From positions 1-64,000 of the forward strand of contig CAZQCG010000014.1 in NCBI GenBank assembly GCA_964592425.1: a stretch of 64,000 bases of DNA. The letters are read 5' to 3'. This document shows, piece by piece, positions 35,901 through 43,990 of the stretch. This stretch comes from Viridilinea sp964592425. Its GTDB lineage: Bacteria; Chloroflexota; Chloroflexia; Chloroflexales; Chloroflexaceae. A program made the translations under genes and the position numbers. The notes under the pieces were generated by a model that was not told the DNA's origin, did no database searches, and worked only from the letters and a program-made list of their open reading frames with translations. Every line of letters starts with the position of its first letter. Position 1 is the first letter of the stretch.

Positions 35901-36198
35901 CGCGGGCGTGGATCTCGAGATCCTCCCAGGGCACCTGCATACGCCCGTAGCGTGCGCCCATCGCCCTGGCCAGTTCAAACGAACGCCGCACGGCTGCCGG
36001 GTCCGGCTCAAGGTGCAGGTTGTAGAAATTGACCGCAAGGGTTGGCCCGCTACCGCCGGAAATCGGTGGCGGCAGCGGTGTGAAGGTGATCCCGCGGTGC
36101 GCCGCATTATCGCCCCAGACGATCGCCCCGAAGGTGATCAGCAGCAGCAGGGTCAGTAAAAGCAGCGCAGGCAGGCGCAGGCGGTTCTGGCTGAGCAT
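32950..36198 (-). CDS. Fusion: extracytoplasmic glycoside-hydrolase-like domain plus O-antigen ligase/polymerase-like membrane domain
   Basis: 1082 aa. An N-terminal membrane anchor or signal (PALLLLTLLLLITFGAIVW) leads to a (beta/alpha)8 glycoside-hydrolase-like domain (~50-440) with WNEPN (Glu208, acid/base position) and VTEFGW (Glu344, nucleophile position), as in clan GH-A enzymes such as GH39. A beta-sandwich-like linker (~440-555) follows, then many membrane helices (~565-1075). The Wzy_C/O-antigen ligase signature region includes FSRGAYLGALVAAG and a large loop with HPHNLLLDL. The start was set at ATG 36198 because the 17 extra codons upstream are basic and unlike a signal. A membrane ligase joined to a hydrolase suggests cutting and transfer of a polysaccharide at the cell surface, which is inferred. 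Confidence 0.82.
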   Translation of the reverse strand: MLSQNRLRLPALLLLTLLLLITFGAIVWGDNAAHRGITFTPLPPPISGGSGPTLAVNFYNLHLEPDPAAVRRSFELARAMGARYGRMQVPWEDLEIHARGDFEDRRNLATVGAVSAWAKYDQIAAEANSAGIELIWRLDRPPAWARVQANATPVFQAGLARDGNSTGPPDNFADYGAFVSTVVERYDGDGVADAPTSPTVSHFQLWNEPNLRNEWGWEDPRPEDFAALLRIGAEAARAANPEAVILFPGLAPTDGLDPRAPMTELAYLDRVYRAGGAAYFDVLAAQAYGLGQPPSEHRYVFLRNRANWNWSRPVDTRNDVGRVVLLREVMLAHGDTATPVWVTEFGWNSAPASLPPERRLTWGAPVSETTKGDYLVGQLLRARDEWPWMGVMSIWMLRYGGYAEPDPNDPTPYFALISRDWELLPAYHALREFSAAPVVAGVGAHLWTHPAVEPISGGWRLRFSGTRLLIPAGPTAAAGPFEARLDGSPLNLVRSEDGDQQALATPELPDGVHTLELYGDQAPDLLLVERARPWGLLWDYGPLALLAALALGGAATLITLFPALERVRRGPLLKRLPPALPMLLAMLFSIALAYRASPQLPLTLSGLALFGGLALVRPDLALLFTPLTVPLYFIPKAIFDTRFGLREQGLALPLHELLLLIALAATALRLGWELLRTGLRQALHRAAAALTRPGLWRAVLRSPEALFVLAALWGVLIADARGPALRELRWLVLEPLLFIGAATLMQRRWLSEGRGDYWLLVVQFWLSGAAVAGLVGTLQLLGLNLAPLFGTKVGFSEDSVLVEGVRRAASLYGHPNNLGLAMGRAWPVAAALAHWAFWSAADRRAGLGRAWPYLLATLLSLAGLLASFSRGAYLGALVAAGVLGLTLLPTAIRRSQRTLVGLGVLAGLALLGLVLLAALDIERLNPFGASSGVRLATWASALAMLRDHPLGIGLDQFGRLYPDYIRPDLAGTNEINTAHPHNLLLDLALRMGPPGLLACAWLLIRLFGDARRAISQGGEGLRGAALGPALLAGVAAAMAAALTHGLVDQFYFWPDLALAFWLFSALGRAWRVSPLILNPMKT

Positions 36199-36313
36199 AG
36201 CGTGACGAGTATACCATGGTCGTTTATGCCTCACCGATCCCCCTTGCACAGCGGTCTACTTGCGCGTACACTATGCCTGCTTTGTCCGTAGATAAGTGTG
36301 ACAGAGGTACAGC

Positions 36314-37270
36314 TTGCATGAGACACCACGCCCACTCTATATCCAGTTGGCCGCCGAGCTGGCGGAGGCGATCAGCCGGGGTGAGTGGCGCCCTGGCGAG
36401 CGCCTGCCGACGGTGCGTGTTATGGCCGCTGAGCGTGGCCTTGATGTGAACACGGTCAACCGGGCCTACCAGTTGCTCGCCCGGCGCGGCCTGGTTGAGG
36501 CGCACGCTCGCCGTGGGACGCTGGTGTGTGCGCGTATGCCAGATGAGCATCACCCGGTCGCCCTGCCTGACGATATTACCCTGCGCATTGCTGGTAGCCA
36601 CGATTTTGCGCTTGATCTGCTGGCGCGGGGGTTGCGTGAGCGCGGACTCCAGATTGAGTTGACGCTCAACGGTAGCGCTGCTGGCCTGCAAGCCCTGGCT
36701 GGCGCACAGGCCCACCTGGCTGGTGTGCACCTGCGCGACGATGATGGGCGTGGCTATAACCACGACGCAGCCATGCGTGCGCTGCCGGGTCAGCCCCTGC
36801 TCTTGCTTACCCTCGCTGAACGTTCCCAGGGCCTGCTGGTGCGGCGCGGCAATCCGCTTGGCCTGCGGGGGGTGGGCGACCTGGCCCGGCATGGGGTGCG
36901 CCTGGCCAATCGCCAACGGGGCTCTGGAACGCGTATCTTACTTGACCGCCTGCTGCTCGAGAATGGCCTGGACGGTCAGGCGCTTCCCGGCTACGAGCGT
37001 GAGCTCGGTACGCACCTGGCCGTTGCGGCTGCCGTTGCTGGCGGCAGCGCCGATGTCGGCCTGGGAGTGGCCGCCGCCGCCGGGGCGCTCGGCCTCGACT
37101 TTGTGCCCCTCTTGCGCGAGCGCTACGACCTGGTCTTGCCGGAGGCTGCGCACGAGGCAGCCTGGTTTGGCCCGCTGATCGAGGGCCTGGCTGCGCCCGC
37201 CTTCCGCAGGGCCATTGAGGCCCTCGGCGGCTATGATGCGACCTATACCGCCTGGATGCGTACGCTTTGA
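36314..37270 (+). CDS. GntR-type HTH regulator fused to a molybdate/tungstate-binding-like (PBP) domain
   Basis: 318 aa. Residues 1-75 are a GntR winged helix (LYIQLAAELAEAISRGEWRPGERLPTVRVMAAERGLDVNTVNRAYQLLARRGLVEAHARRGTLV). Residues ~90-315 form a periplasmic-binding-like domain with GSHDFALDLLARGL, GLQALAGAQAHLAGVHL, RQRGSGTRILLDRLL and GGSADVGLGVAAAA, a pattern of the PBP_like domain found in ModE-like or tungstate-linked regulators. It lies 21 bp before tupA, so it likely senses oxyanion or a cofactor precursor and controls the tup genes. AGAGG site before ATG. Confidence 0.85.
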   Translation: MHETPRPLYIQLAAELAEAISRGEWRPGERLPTVRVMAAERGLDVNTVNRAYQLLARRGLVEAHARRGTLVCARMPDEHHPVALPDDITLRIAGSHDFALDLLARGLRERGLQIELTLNGSAAGLQALAGAQAHLAGVHLRDDDGRGYNHDAAMRALPGQPLLLLTLAERSQGLLVRRGNPLGLRGVGDLARHGVRLANRQRGSGTRILLDRLLLENGLDGQALPGYERELGTHLAVAAAVAGGSADVGLGVAAAAGALGLDFVPLLRERYDLVLPEAAHEAAWFGPLIEGLAAPAFRRAIEALGGYDATYTAWMRTL

Positions 37271-37291
37271 TTGAGGCCCCTGGAGGAATGT

Positions 37292-38275
37292 ATGCTGCAT
37301 CGTTTGCTCACCATGTTCGCCGCCCTGCTCGTTCTAGTTGCCTGTGGAGCTGCACCGACGGCCCAAACGCCGCCCACTCCGCCCACGGCCACGTCGGAAA
37401 TGGTTGCTTCGCCTGCGCCCGCAGCCACGCCTGATCCAACTGCTGTGCCAGAGCCCAGCGCTACGCCCGCAGCCACGCAGGCCACTGCCGCTCCTGTCGT
37501 GCTCCGCCTGGCGACCACTACCTCGACGGCCGATTCAGGCCTGCTCGACGCGATCCTGCCCGCGTTTGAGGCGGAGTATGGGGTCAAGGTGGAGGTAGTG
37601 GCGGTCGGTACGGGCCAGGCGCTGGCTCTGGGTGAAAATGGTGATGCTGATGTTGTTCTGGTGCATGCCCGCAAAAGCGAGGATGCCTTTGTTGCTGCTG
37701 GCAATGGGATTAACCGGCGTGATGTGATGTACAACGACTTCGTGATCGTTGGGCCGTCCGACGACCCTGCCGCGCTTGGTGAAACGACCAGCGCTGCGGC
37801 AGCCTTCGCCGCGCTTGCCGCCGCCGAGGCCCCTTTCGCTTCACGCGGCGATGAGAGCGGCACGTATAATAAAGAGTTGAGCATCTGGGCGAGTGCGGGT
37901 ATCACGCCGACGAGTGATCTGGCCTGGTACAAAGAACTTGGTCAGGGTATGGGTGAGACCTTGATCACCGCTAACGAGCTGGGGGCCTATACGCTCACCG
38001 ATCGGGCTACCTGGCTGGCGACCCAGGCCAACCTGCCCAACCTGCAGATCCTCTTTGGCGGGGCGACGATCGACGAGAACCCTGATAAAGCGCTCTATAA
38101 TCCCTACGGCGTCATTCCGGTCAACCCTGCCAACCATACCGGCATTCAGGCCGAGTTGGCCGAGCAGTTTGCCGCCTGGCTGACCAGCCCGGCGACACAG
38201 GCGATGATTGGCGAGTTCGGGCGTGACACCTACGGCCAGCCGCTCTTCTACCCCCTGGCCGTGCCCACGCAATGA
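37292..38275 (+). CDS. tupA: Tungstate (or molybdate) ABC transporter substrate-binding lipoprotein
   Basis: 327 aa. Lipoprotein signal MLHRLLTMFAALLVLVACG with a Thr/Pro/Ala linker. The binding domain starts LRLATTTSTADSGLLDAILPAFEAEYG, the TupA signature TTTST, with FDADVVLVHARKSEDAFV, GINRRDVMYNDFVIVGP and RGDESGTYNKE also typical. ATG at 37292 has GGAGG in front; the frame opens 21 bp upstream. Its stop overlaps the tupB start (ATGA). Tungstate over molybdate is a family expectation, not proven. Confidence 0.93.
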   Translation: MLHRLLTMFAALLVLVACGAAPTAQTPPTPPTATSEMVASPAPAATPDPTAVPEPSATPAATQATAAPVVLRLATTTSTADSGLLDAILPAFEAEYGVKVEVVAVGTGQALALGENGDADVVLVHARKSEDAFVAAGNGINRRDVMYNDFVIVGPSDDPAALGETTSAAAAFAALAAAEAPFASRGDESGTYNKELSIWASAGITPTSDLAWYKELGQGMGETLITANELGAYTLTDRATWLATQANLPNLQILFGGATIDENPDKALYNPYGVIPVNPANHTGIQAELAEQFAAWLTSPATQAMIGEFGRDTYGQPLFYPLAVPTQ

Positions 38276-38970
38276 ACGATCTGTTAAGCGGGCTGGGCGA
38301 GGGCTTTGTGCGCCTCTTCGGTGGTGACAGCGCCACCTGGGAAATCGTCAAGCTCTCGCTCTATGTTTCGGGCTTTGCCCTGCTGCTGAGTGCCCTGGCT
38401 GGCCTGCCCCTGGGAGCGCTGCTCGCCCTGCAGCGCTTCTGGGGCCACCGGCTACTCGTCGCTCTGGTCTACACTGGTATGGGTCTGCCGCCAGTCGTCG
38501 TCGGCCTCTGCGTCTACCTGCTACTCTCGCGAAGCGGCCCGCTGGGCTGGCTGGGCTGGCTCTTTACGCCCAGGGCCATGATTATGGCCCAGACGATCAT
38601 TAGCTTGCCGGTGATCGCCGGGCTGACCATGGCGGCGATCCAGGGGATTGACCCGGCCCTGCGCCTGCAGCTGCGCGCTCTGGGCGCGGGTGCTGGCCAG
38701 ATCACCCGGGCGCTGCTCTGGGAGGCGCGCATCGGGGTGCTGGTGGCGTTGATCGCTGGCTTTGGCGCGATCATCTCCGAGGTGGGCGCGGTTATGCTGG
38801 TCGGCGGCAACATTGCTGGCTCGACTCGCGTGCTGACGACGGCGATTGTGCTTGAGACCCGTAAGGGAGCCTTTGACCTGGCCCTGGCCCTGGCTCTGGT
38901 GTTGCTGTCGATCACCTTTGTGATCAACGCCGCCGCCCTGCTGCTGCAGGGGCGCCTGGCGCGCCCATAA
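38272..38970 (+). CDS. tupB: Tungstate ABC transporter permease
   Basis: 232 aa with five to six membrane segments and a ModB-like EAA loop (LRLQLRALGAGAGQITRALLWEARIGVLVALIAGFGAIISEVGAVMLVGGNIAG). LYLLLSRSGPLGWLGWLFTPRAMI is like TupB. The ATG overlaps the tupA stop by 4 bp, so translation is coupled. The ATPase partner is the convergent gene downstream, not a member of the same transcript. Confidence 0.92.
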   Translation: MNDLLSGLGEGFVRLFGGDSATWEIVKLSLYVSGFALLLSALAGLPLGALLALQRFWGHRLLVALVYTGMGLPPVVVGLCVYLLLSRSGPLGWLGWLFTPRAMIMAQTIISLPVIAGLTMAAIQGIDPALRLQLRALGAGAGQITRALLWEARIGVLVALIAGFGAIISEVGAVMLVGGNIAGSTRVLTTAIVLETRKGAFDLALALALVLLSITFVINAAALLLQGRLARP

Positions 38971-39037
38971 TCAGGATTGGGGATGAAGAAAGCGTGCCAG
39001 GTTGGCTGAGCCTGTTGCAGCCAGCGCCAGGCTCTCG

Positions 39038-39754
39038 TTAATAAATCATCCGCCCTTCAAGAAAGGCGGCAGTGCGCGGATCGTGGGGGTGTTCAAGTAC
39101 CTCTGCCGCCTGGCCCGCTTCGACCAGTACTCCGTCGATCAGCAAGGCCACGTCATCGGCCAGGCGCCGGGCCTGGAAGAGGTTGTGGGTGACGATCACG
39201 ACAGTGGTGCCGCGCCGGGCCATGCCTTGAACGACGGCTTCAATCGTAGCGACGTTGGCCGGGTCGAGGTTGGCGGTAGGCTCGTCGAGCAGCAGCACCC
39301 GTGGTGCGATCACCAGTGCCCGCGCCAGGGCCACCCGCTGCATCTCGCCGCCCGAGAGGGTGCGCGCCGAGGCTCTGGCCAGGTGGCTCAGCCCCACCTG
39401 GGCCAGGGCTGCCTCAACGGCCTGCGGGTCACGCCGCCTGCGCAGGTGTAGACCGAAGGCCACATTCTTCCATACGCTTGTATCAAGCAGCAGCGGGCGC
39501 TGGAAGACGGTGGTGATCTCGCGTACCAGGTGCAGAGGTGCCTCGCCCGACAGTAGAGGCCGTCCGTCGTAGCTAATCTGTCCCGCATCGGGGGCCTCAA
39601 GCAGGTTGAGCAGGCGCAGGAGGGTTGATTTACCGGCCCCGCTCGGCCCGAGCAGGGCCAGGGTGCGCCCGGCAGTCACGGCGAGCCGCTCGATATGCAG
39701 CACGGTGCGTGCCCCGTAACGCCTGACGATGTTGGTGAGCAGGTAGCTAGCCAT
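39038..39754 (-). CDS. tupC: ABC transporter ATP-binding protein, likely TupC
   Basis: 238 aa. Walker A GPSGAGKSTLLRLLN, Q-loop VFQRPLLLDTSVWKNVAFGL, signature TLSGGEMQRVALARALV, Walker B VLLLDEPTANLDP, switch His in VIVTHNLFQARRLAD. The ATG at 39754 is 7 bp after the stop of the E1-beta gene on the same strand. A longer frame to 39889 lies inside that gene and is not used. It faces tupB with 67 bp between stops; convergent ATPase placement is unusual for tupABC. Confidence 0.88.
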   Translation of the reverse strand: MASYLLTNIVRRYGARTVLHIERLAVTAGRTLALLGPSGAGKSTLLRLLNLLEAPDAGQISYDGRPLLSGEAPLHLVREITTVFQRPLLLDTSVWKNVAFGLHLRRRRDPQAVEAALAQVGLSHLARASARTLSGGEMQRVALARALVIAPRVLLLDEPTANLDPANVATIEAVVQGMARRGTTVVIVTHNLFQARRLADDVALLIDGVLVEAGQAAEVLEHPHDPRTAAFLEGRMIY

Positions 39755-39761
39755 AGCCGAC

Positions 39762-40802
39762 TCAATAGGCCAGCAAGGTTCGCACAGCCGCCATGATGCG
39801 CTCCGTCGAGGGGCGGTGGGCCGCTTCGAGGGTGGGACTGTAGGGTACGGGCGTATCCGGGCCGGCCACGCGGGCGACCGGTGCATCAAGGTGCTCGAAG
39901 GCCTGCTCGGCGATCAATGCGGCCACCTCGGCACCGACACCACAGGTGCGGTTGGCCTCGTGCAGCACCAGCACCTTGCCCGTACCACGCACGCACGCCA
40001 GCACTGCCTGCTCATCAAGGGGCTTCAGGGTGCGCAGGTCAAGCACCGCAAGGCTGTGGCCCTCGTGTTCCAGGGCTTCGGCGACGGCCAGGGCCTCGTG
40101 GACCATGGCCCCATAGGTGATGATCACCAGCTCCTCGCCGCTCCGCCGCAGGGCCGCCTCGCCAATCGGCACCAGCAGATCACCCTCGGGCACCGGCCCC
40201 TTCAGCGAGCGGTAGAGATACTTCGTCTCATAGTAGATGACCGGGTTAGGGTCGCGGATGGCGCTGAGCAGCAGGCCGCGGGCGTCGGCGGGGGTAGCCG
40301 GGGCGACCACCTTGAGGCCGGGGGTATGTACAAACCAGGCCTCGTTGCTCTGCGAGTGGAAGGGCCCGGCCCGCAGCCCGCCCGCCCCGGGGGCGCGAAT
40401 GGTGATCGGCACGGGCTGGCCCCAACGGTAGTGATTCGTCGCCGCAAATTGCACGATCGCATCAAAGCCAGTTGAGATAAAATCAGCGAACTGCATCTCG
40501 ACCACCGGGCGTAGCCCTTCGAAGCTCATGCCAATTGCCGCGTAGATCAGCGCCAGCTCGGCCATGGGCGTATCGATCACCCGCGCCTCACCGAACTCCT
40601 CGATCAGGCCCTGAGTCACCTTAAAAGCGCCCCCATAGACGCCAATATCCTCGCCCATCAGCAAGACGCGCGGGTCGTGCTGCAAAGCAAAACGCAGGCC
40701 ATCGCGGATCGCTTCAAGATAGGTCAATTCACGCATTGGCGCAGCGTCCGGCTCGGCGTCGAGCGTGGCTACCTTGCGATGAAGCCCCTGATCCCAGGTC
40801 AT
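39762..40802 (-). CDS. 2-oxoacid dehydrogenase E1 component, beta subunit
   Basis: Thiamine-diphosphate-dependent E1-beta, Transket_pyr plus Transketolase_C. MRELTYLEAIRDGLRFALQHDPRVLLMGEDIGVYGGAFKVTQGLIEEFG is the diagnostic N-terminus. RVIDTPMAELALIYAAIGMSFEGLRPVVEMQFADF, FHSQSNEAWFVHTPGLKVVAPATPADARGLL, and YSPTLEAAHRPSTERIMAAV follow. ATG at 40802 has GGGAGG; ATG 40736 would match the shorter family start. The alpha subunit and E2/E3 are not adjacent, and tupC is downstream instead. Pyruvate versus branched-chain substrate cannot be settled. Confidence 0.9.
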   Translation of the reverse strand: MTWDQGLHRKVATLDAEPDAAPMRELTYLEAIRDGLRFALQHDPRVLLMGEDIGVYGGAFKVTQGLIEEFGEARVIDTPMAELALIYAAIGMSFEGLRPVVEMQFADFISTGFDAIVQFAATNHYRWGQPVPITIRAPGAGGLRAGPFHSQSNEAWFVHTPGLKVVAPATPADARGLLLSAIRDPNPVIYYETKYLYRSLKGPVPEGDLLVPIGEAALRRSGEELVIITYGAMVHEALAVAEALEHEGHSLAVLDLRTLKPLDEQAVLACVRGTGKVLVLHEANRTCGVGAEVAALIAEQAFEHLDAPVARVAGPDTPVPYSPTLEAAHRPSTERIMAAVRTLLAY

Positions 40803-40890
40803 ACATGCCTCCCTGGCGTACTCCGAACGAACCACTCTGGTGGAAAAGGTGTTATTTTATATGCTGATCTGTAGTAGATAAGGCAACCTT

Positions 40891-41550
40891 ATGCAAAGCA
40901 ATCCTCCCGACCCGACCGGTTCGCTGCTCATCTCCTACCTGGTGTTACGCCGGGCTGTCGGTCTGATCGGCATGGCTCTGCCGTTTGTGCTGGCCCTGGG
41001 CAAACTGCTCCTTGAAGGCCCTGGCCTGCAAAGCTCGCTCAGCAGCTACTACTATACCGCCATGCGCGATGTTTTTGTCGGCAGTCTCTGCGCAATCGCC
41101 GTCTTTCTCTGGTCGTATCGAGGTTACGACCGGCGTGACGATCTGACAGGCAACCTGGCCGGCCTGGCCGCGATCGGGGTAGCCCTCTTCCCAACTACAC
41201 CCGATGTCGGTGCGACTGAGCGTGATCGGCTGATCGGCGCACTTCACCTTGGCTCGGCGGCAATCCTCTTCCTCTGCCTGGCTTACTTCAGCCTGGTGCT
41301 CTTCAGGCAGAGTGATCAGCAGCAGCCTACGCTTGAGAAACACCAGCGCAACCAGATCTATGCCACCTGCGGCTACACCATCCTGATCTGCATCGCGCTG
41401 ATCGGCCTGATCGCTCTGCTACCAGCAGCGCTGCCGCTCAAACAGCTGACCCCGATCTTCTGGCTCGAATCCACCGCCATCATCGCCTTCGGTATCTCCT
41501 GGTTCACCAAGGGCGAGACGATTCTCAAAGACAAGCCTTCACCATCCTGA
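40891..41550 (+). CDS. Unrecognised integral membrane protein
   Basis: 219 aa with about six hydrophobic segments and short loops. Noticeable motif SLSSYYYTAMRDVFVGSLCAIAVFLWSYRGYDRRDDLTGNLAGLAAIGVALFPT, which resembles a widespread but uncharacterised family of bacterial membrane proteins. The C-terminus is polar and basic (FTKGETILKDKPSPS). It is divergent from the E1-beta gene. There is an AAGG ribosome-binding region 6-9 bp before the ATG. No function is proposed. Confidence 0.7.
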   Translation: MQSNPPDPTGSLLISYLVLRRAVGLIGMALPFVLALGKLLLEGPGLQSSLSSYYYTAMRDVFVGSLCAIAVFLWSYRGYDRRDDLTGNLAGLAAIGVALFPTTPDVGATERDRLIGALHLGSAAILFLCLAYFSLVLFRQSDQQQPTLEKHQRNQIYATCGYTILICIALIGLIALLPAALPLKQLTPIFWLESTAIIAFGISWFTKGETILKDKPSPS

Positions 41551-41562
41551 TTGATGCCAGGT

Positions 41563-41591
41563 TTGACGCTCCCTCGCTTTGCTGGTATGAT
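41563..41591 (+). promoter_or_regulatory. Promoter of the IPP isomerase gene
   Basis: TTGACG (41563-41568), a 17-bp spacer, and TGG-TATGAT with the hexamer at 41586-41591. Spacing is ideal and the -35 has five of six consensus bases. The ATG follows 44 bp downstream. Confidence 0.75.
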
Positions 41592-41635
41592 CGGCAAATA
41601 GGGCATCAGAATGCCCGGTACGCAAAGGGGAAGCC

Positions 41636-42667
41636 ATGCCCGATGAGAGTCAGACCGAGGGGCGCAAGGTTGATCACATCCGCATTGTGCTGGGTGAGGA
41701 TGTCGCTGCCAAAGGCGTGGTGACCGGCTTTGCTGCCTACCGGCTGCCCCATACGGCCCTGCCCGAGATCGATCTTAACGCTGTCGATACGCGCCTAAGC
41801 TTCCTGGGCAAGTCAATCAACGCGCCTCTGCTAATCAGTTCGATGACCGGCGGGGCCGGGATTGCCGAACGGATCAATCTGGCCCTTGCCGAAGCCGCCG
41901 AGCAGCTTGGTCTCCCGATGGGCGTGGGCTCACAGCGCGCCGCGGTGATGGATACGCGGCTTGCCTCGACCTACCAGGTGCGCAAGATCGCCCCCAACAT
42001 CCCCCTGCTGGCCAATATCGGGGCTGTCCAGCTTAACTATGGCTTCGGGGTTGACCAGTGCCGGCGCGCCGTTGAGATGATCGAGGCGGATGCACTTATT
42101 CTGCATCTTAATCCGTTGCAAGAGGCGGTTCAGCCCGAGGGTAATACCAACTTTAAGGGCCTGCTCGCCCGCATCGAAGAACTCTGCCGTGCGCTTGAAG
42201 TGCCCGTGGTAGCCAAAGAGGTTGGCAACGGCATCAGTGGCCACGACGCCCGCCGGCTCTACGCATGTGGGGTGCGGGTGATCGACGTCGCCGGAGCTGG
42301 CGGTACCAGTTGGAGCGAAGTCGAGCGGTTTCGCCAGAACACCGAGCGGGGCCGGCGGGTCGCGGCGGCCTTCGCCGATTGGGGTATTCCCACCACCGAG
42401 GCGATTCGCCAGGTGCGCGCCGCCCTGCCCGAAGTGACGATCATCGGATCGGGCGGGGTGCGCAGCGGCGTCGATGTGGCCAAGGCGATTGCGCTTGGGG
42501 CCGACCTGGCCGGCACGGCCCGGCCTACACTGGCCGCGGCGATTGCTGAGCGTGGTGCCGAGGTGGTGATCGAGAGCCTGGAGGGATGGATCAGCGAGTT
42601 GCGCGTGGCTATGTTCTGTAGTGGCTGCGCCGACCTCGCCGCCCTGCGGGCGCTGCAGCTTGCGTAG
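41636..42667 (+). CDS. fni: Isopentenyl-diphosphate delta-isomerase, type 2
   Basis: FMN- and NADPH-dependent enzyme interconverting IPP and DMAPP. 343 aa, TIM-barrel. Family motifs: RKVDHIRI near the start, APLLISSMTGG, LPMGVGSQRA, NIPLLANIGAVQLNYG, LHLNPLQEAVQPEGNTNF with catalytic Gln, VVAKEVGNGIS, DVAGAGGTSW, and GSGGVRSGVDVAKAIALGADL. GGGGAA site before ATG. It would feed carotenoid, bacteriochlorophyll side-chain and quinone synthesis. 5 bp before recF, so the two may be co-transcribed. Confidence 0.95.
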   Translation: MPDESQTEGRKVDHIRIVLGEDVAAKGVVTGFAAYRLPHTALPEIDLNAVDTRLSFLGKSINAPLLISSMTGGAGIAERINLALAEAAEQLGLPMGVGSQRAAVMDTRLASTYQVRKIAPNIPLLANIGAVQLNYGFGVDQCRRAVEMIEADALILHLNPLQEAVQPEGNTNFKGLLARIEELCRALEVPVVAKEVGNGISGHDARRLYACGVRVIDVAGAGGTSWSEVERFRQNTERGRRVAAAFADWGIPTTEAIRQVRAALPEVTIIGSGGVRSGVDVAKAIALGADLAGTARPTLAAAIAERGAEVVIESLEGWISELRVAMFCSGCADLAALRALQLA

Positions 42668-42672
42668 GGGCT

Positions 42673-43851
42673 ATGTACGTCACTCAACTGGCCCTGCGTG
42701 ACTTTCGCAACTACCAGCGTCTCGATCTGCAGCTTGCCCCTGAAATTAGCCTGCTCTACGGGCCCAACGCCGCCGGTAAGACCAGCCTGCTCGAAGCGCT
42801 CTTCTATCTGGCCACCACCCGCTCGCCGCGGGTCAGCGCTGATCGCGATCTCGTGCGCTGGGAGGCCGAGGGCGAGGCGGGGGTCTCGCCCTTTGCCCGG
42901 GTCGCCGCCGAGGTTCACCGGCGCAACGGCAAGGTGCGCCTTGAGGTGATTGTGCAGCGGCGCACCGACGAAGAAGGCCAGTTGACCAACAATTCGAGCA
43001 AGCTGGTACGGATCGACCGCCGTCCGGCCCGGGCGATCGATCTAGTGGGCCAGCTACGGGTGGTGCTCTTCACCCCCGCCGATCTGACTCTGGTTGATGG
43101 GCCACCGGCTGAGCGCCGTCGCTATCTCGACATCACCCTCTCGCAGCTTGATCCGCACTATGTGCGCACCTTGGCTTATTACCAGAAGATCGCCCAGCAG
43201 CGCAACAGCCTGCTGCGCGCCTGGCGTGAGCGCCGTCGTCCTGTACGGGCCGTCGATGATGAATTGGCCTACTGGGATCAGGAGTTGGCGGCGGCGGGTG
43301 GCTACCTGCTGGCCGAGCGGCTGCGGGCGGTCAACGAGCTGGCGGCGATTGTTGGCCCGCTCTTTCAGGCGATCAGTGGTGGCCCGGAGCCCCTGGCAAT
43401 TGCCTACCAACCCAGCTTCGATCTGGGCGAGTTGCGTGATGCGGGGAGTCTGGCGGCTCGCCTGAGCCAGAGCCTGCGCGAACAGCGCCGCGATGAGTTG
43501 GCCCGTGGACAGACGATGCTTGGCCCCCACCGTGACGACCTCAGCTTCACTGTTGGCAAAATCAACCAGGGCCGTTATGGCTCACGCGGGCAGCAGCGCA
43601 GTGTCGCCCTGGCCCTCAAGCTGGGTGAGGCCGAGTTTATGCGCCAGCGCGCCGGTGATACGCCCGTCCTGCTGCTCGACGATATGCTGAGCGAGCTTGA
43701 TGCGCAGCGCCGGACGCACCTGCTCGAAGCTATCCGCCGCCCCGGCCAGCAAACCCTCCTTTCGGCCACCGACCTGGCCGACTTCGGGGCCGACTTCCTC
43801 GCCGCGATCACCCGCCTGCGTGTCGAAGAGGGATGTGTTTATCAGAGCTAA
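42673..43851 (+). CDS. recF: DNA replication and repair protein RecF
   Basis: SMC/ABC-type ATPase that loads RecA at gaps. 392 aa. Walker A GPNAAGKTSLLEAL near residues 30-43, signature SRGQQRSVALALKLGE, and Walker B PVLLLDDMLSELDAQRR. The N-terminal MYVTQLALRDFRNYQRLDLQL and the GPHRDDLSF motif are diagnostic for RecF. It lies next to fni, not dnaN/gyrB as in many bacteria. Confidence 0.95.
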   Translation: MYVTQLALRDFRNYQRLDLQLAPEISLLYGPNAAGKTSLLEALFYLATTRSPRVSADRDLVRWEAEGEAGVSPFARVAAEVHRRNGKVRLEVIVQRRTDEEGQLTNNSSKLVRIDRRPARAIDLVGQLRVVLFTPADLTLVDGPPAERRRYLDITLSQLDPHYVRTLAYYQKIAQQRNSLLRAWRERRRPVRAVDDELAYWDQELAAAGGYLLAERLRAVNELAAIVGPLFQAISGGPEPLAIAYQPSFDLGELRDAGSLAARLSQSLREQRRDELARGQTMLGPHRDDLSFTVGKINQGRYGSRGQQRSVALALKLGEAEFMRQRAGDTPVLLLDDMLSELDAQRRTHLLEAIRRPGQQTLLSATDLADFGADFLAAITRLRVEEGCVYQS

Positions 43852-43940
43852 AGGGAATCACCAGGAGACGCCGCTTCCAGCGACAAATGCATGGCGTATG
43901 ATGGTACGGTAAGCCAAAGTCCAAAAGCGGCAAGCTGAAA

Positions 43941-43949
43941 TGGTATAAT
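43941..43949 (+). promoter_or_regulatory. Extended -10 before coxG
   Basis: TGGTATAAT, 41 bp upstream of the coxG GTG. No matching -35 at normal spacing was seen. Confidence 0.55.
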
Positions 43950-43990
43950 GCTGCGGTCTGTTGCCTTTGCAACCCAGAAAGGACAGAGCG

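Noticed and set aside
34038..36159. Plus-strand frames across the hydrolase/ligase gene
   Set aside because: They are antisense, rich in Arg/Gly/Pro and have no domain or start signal.
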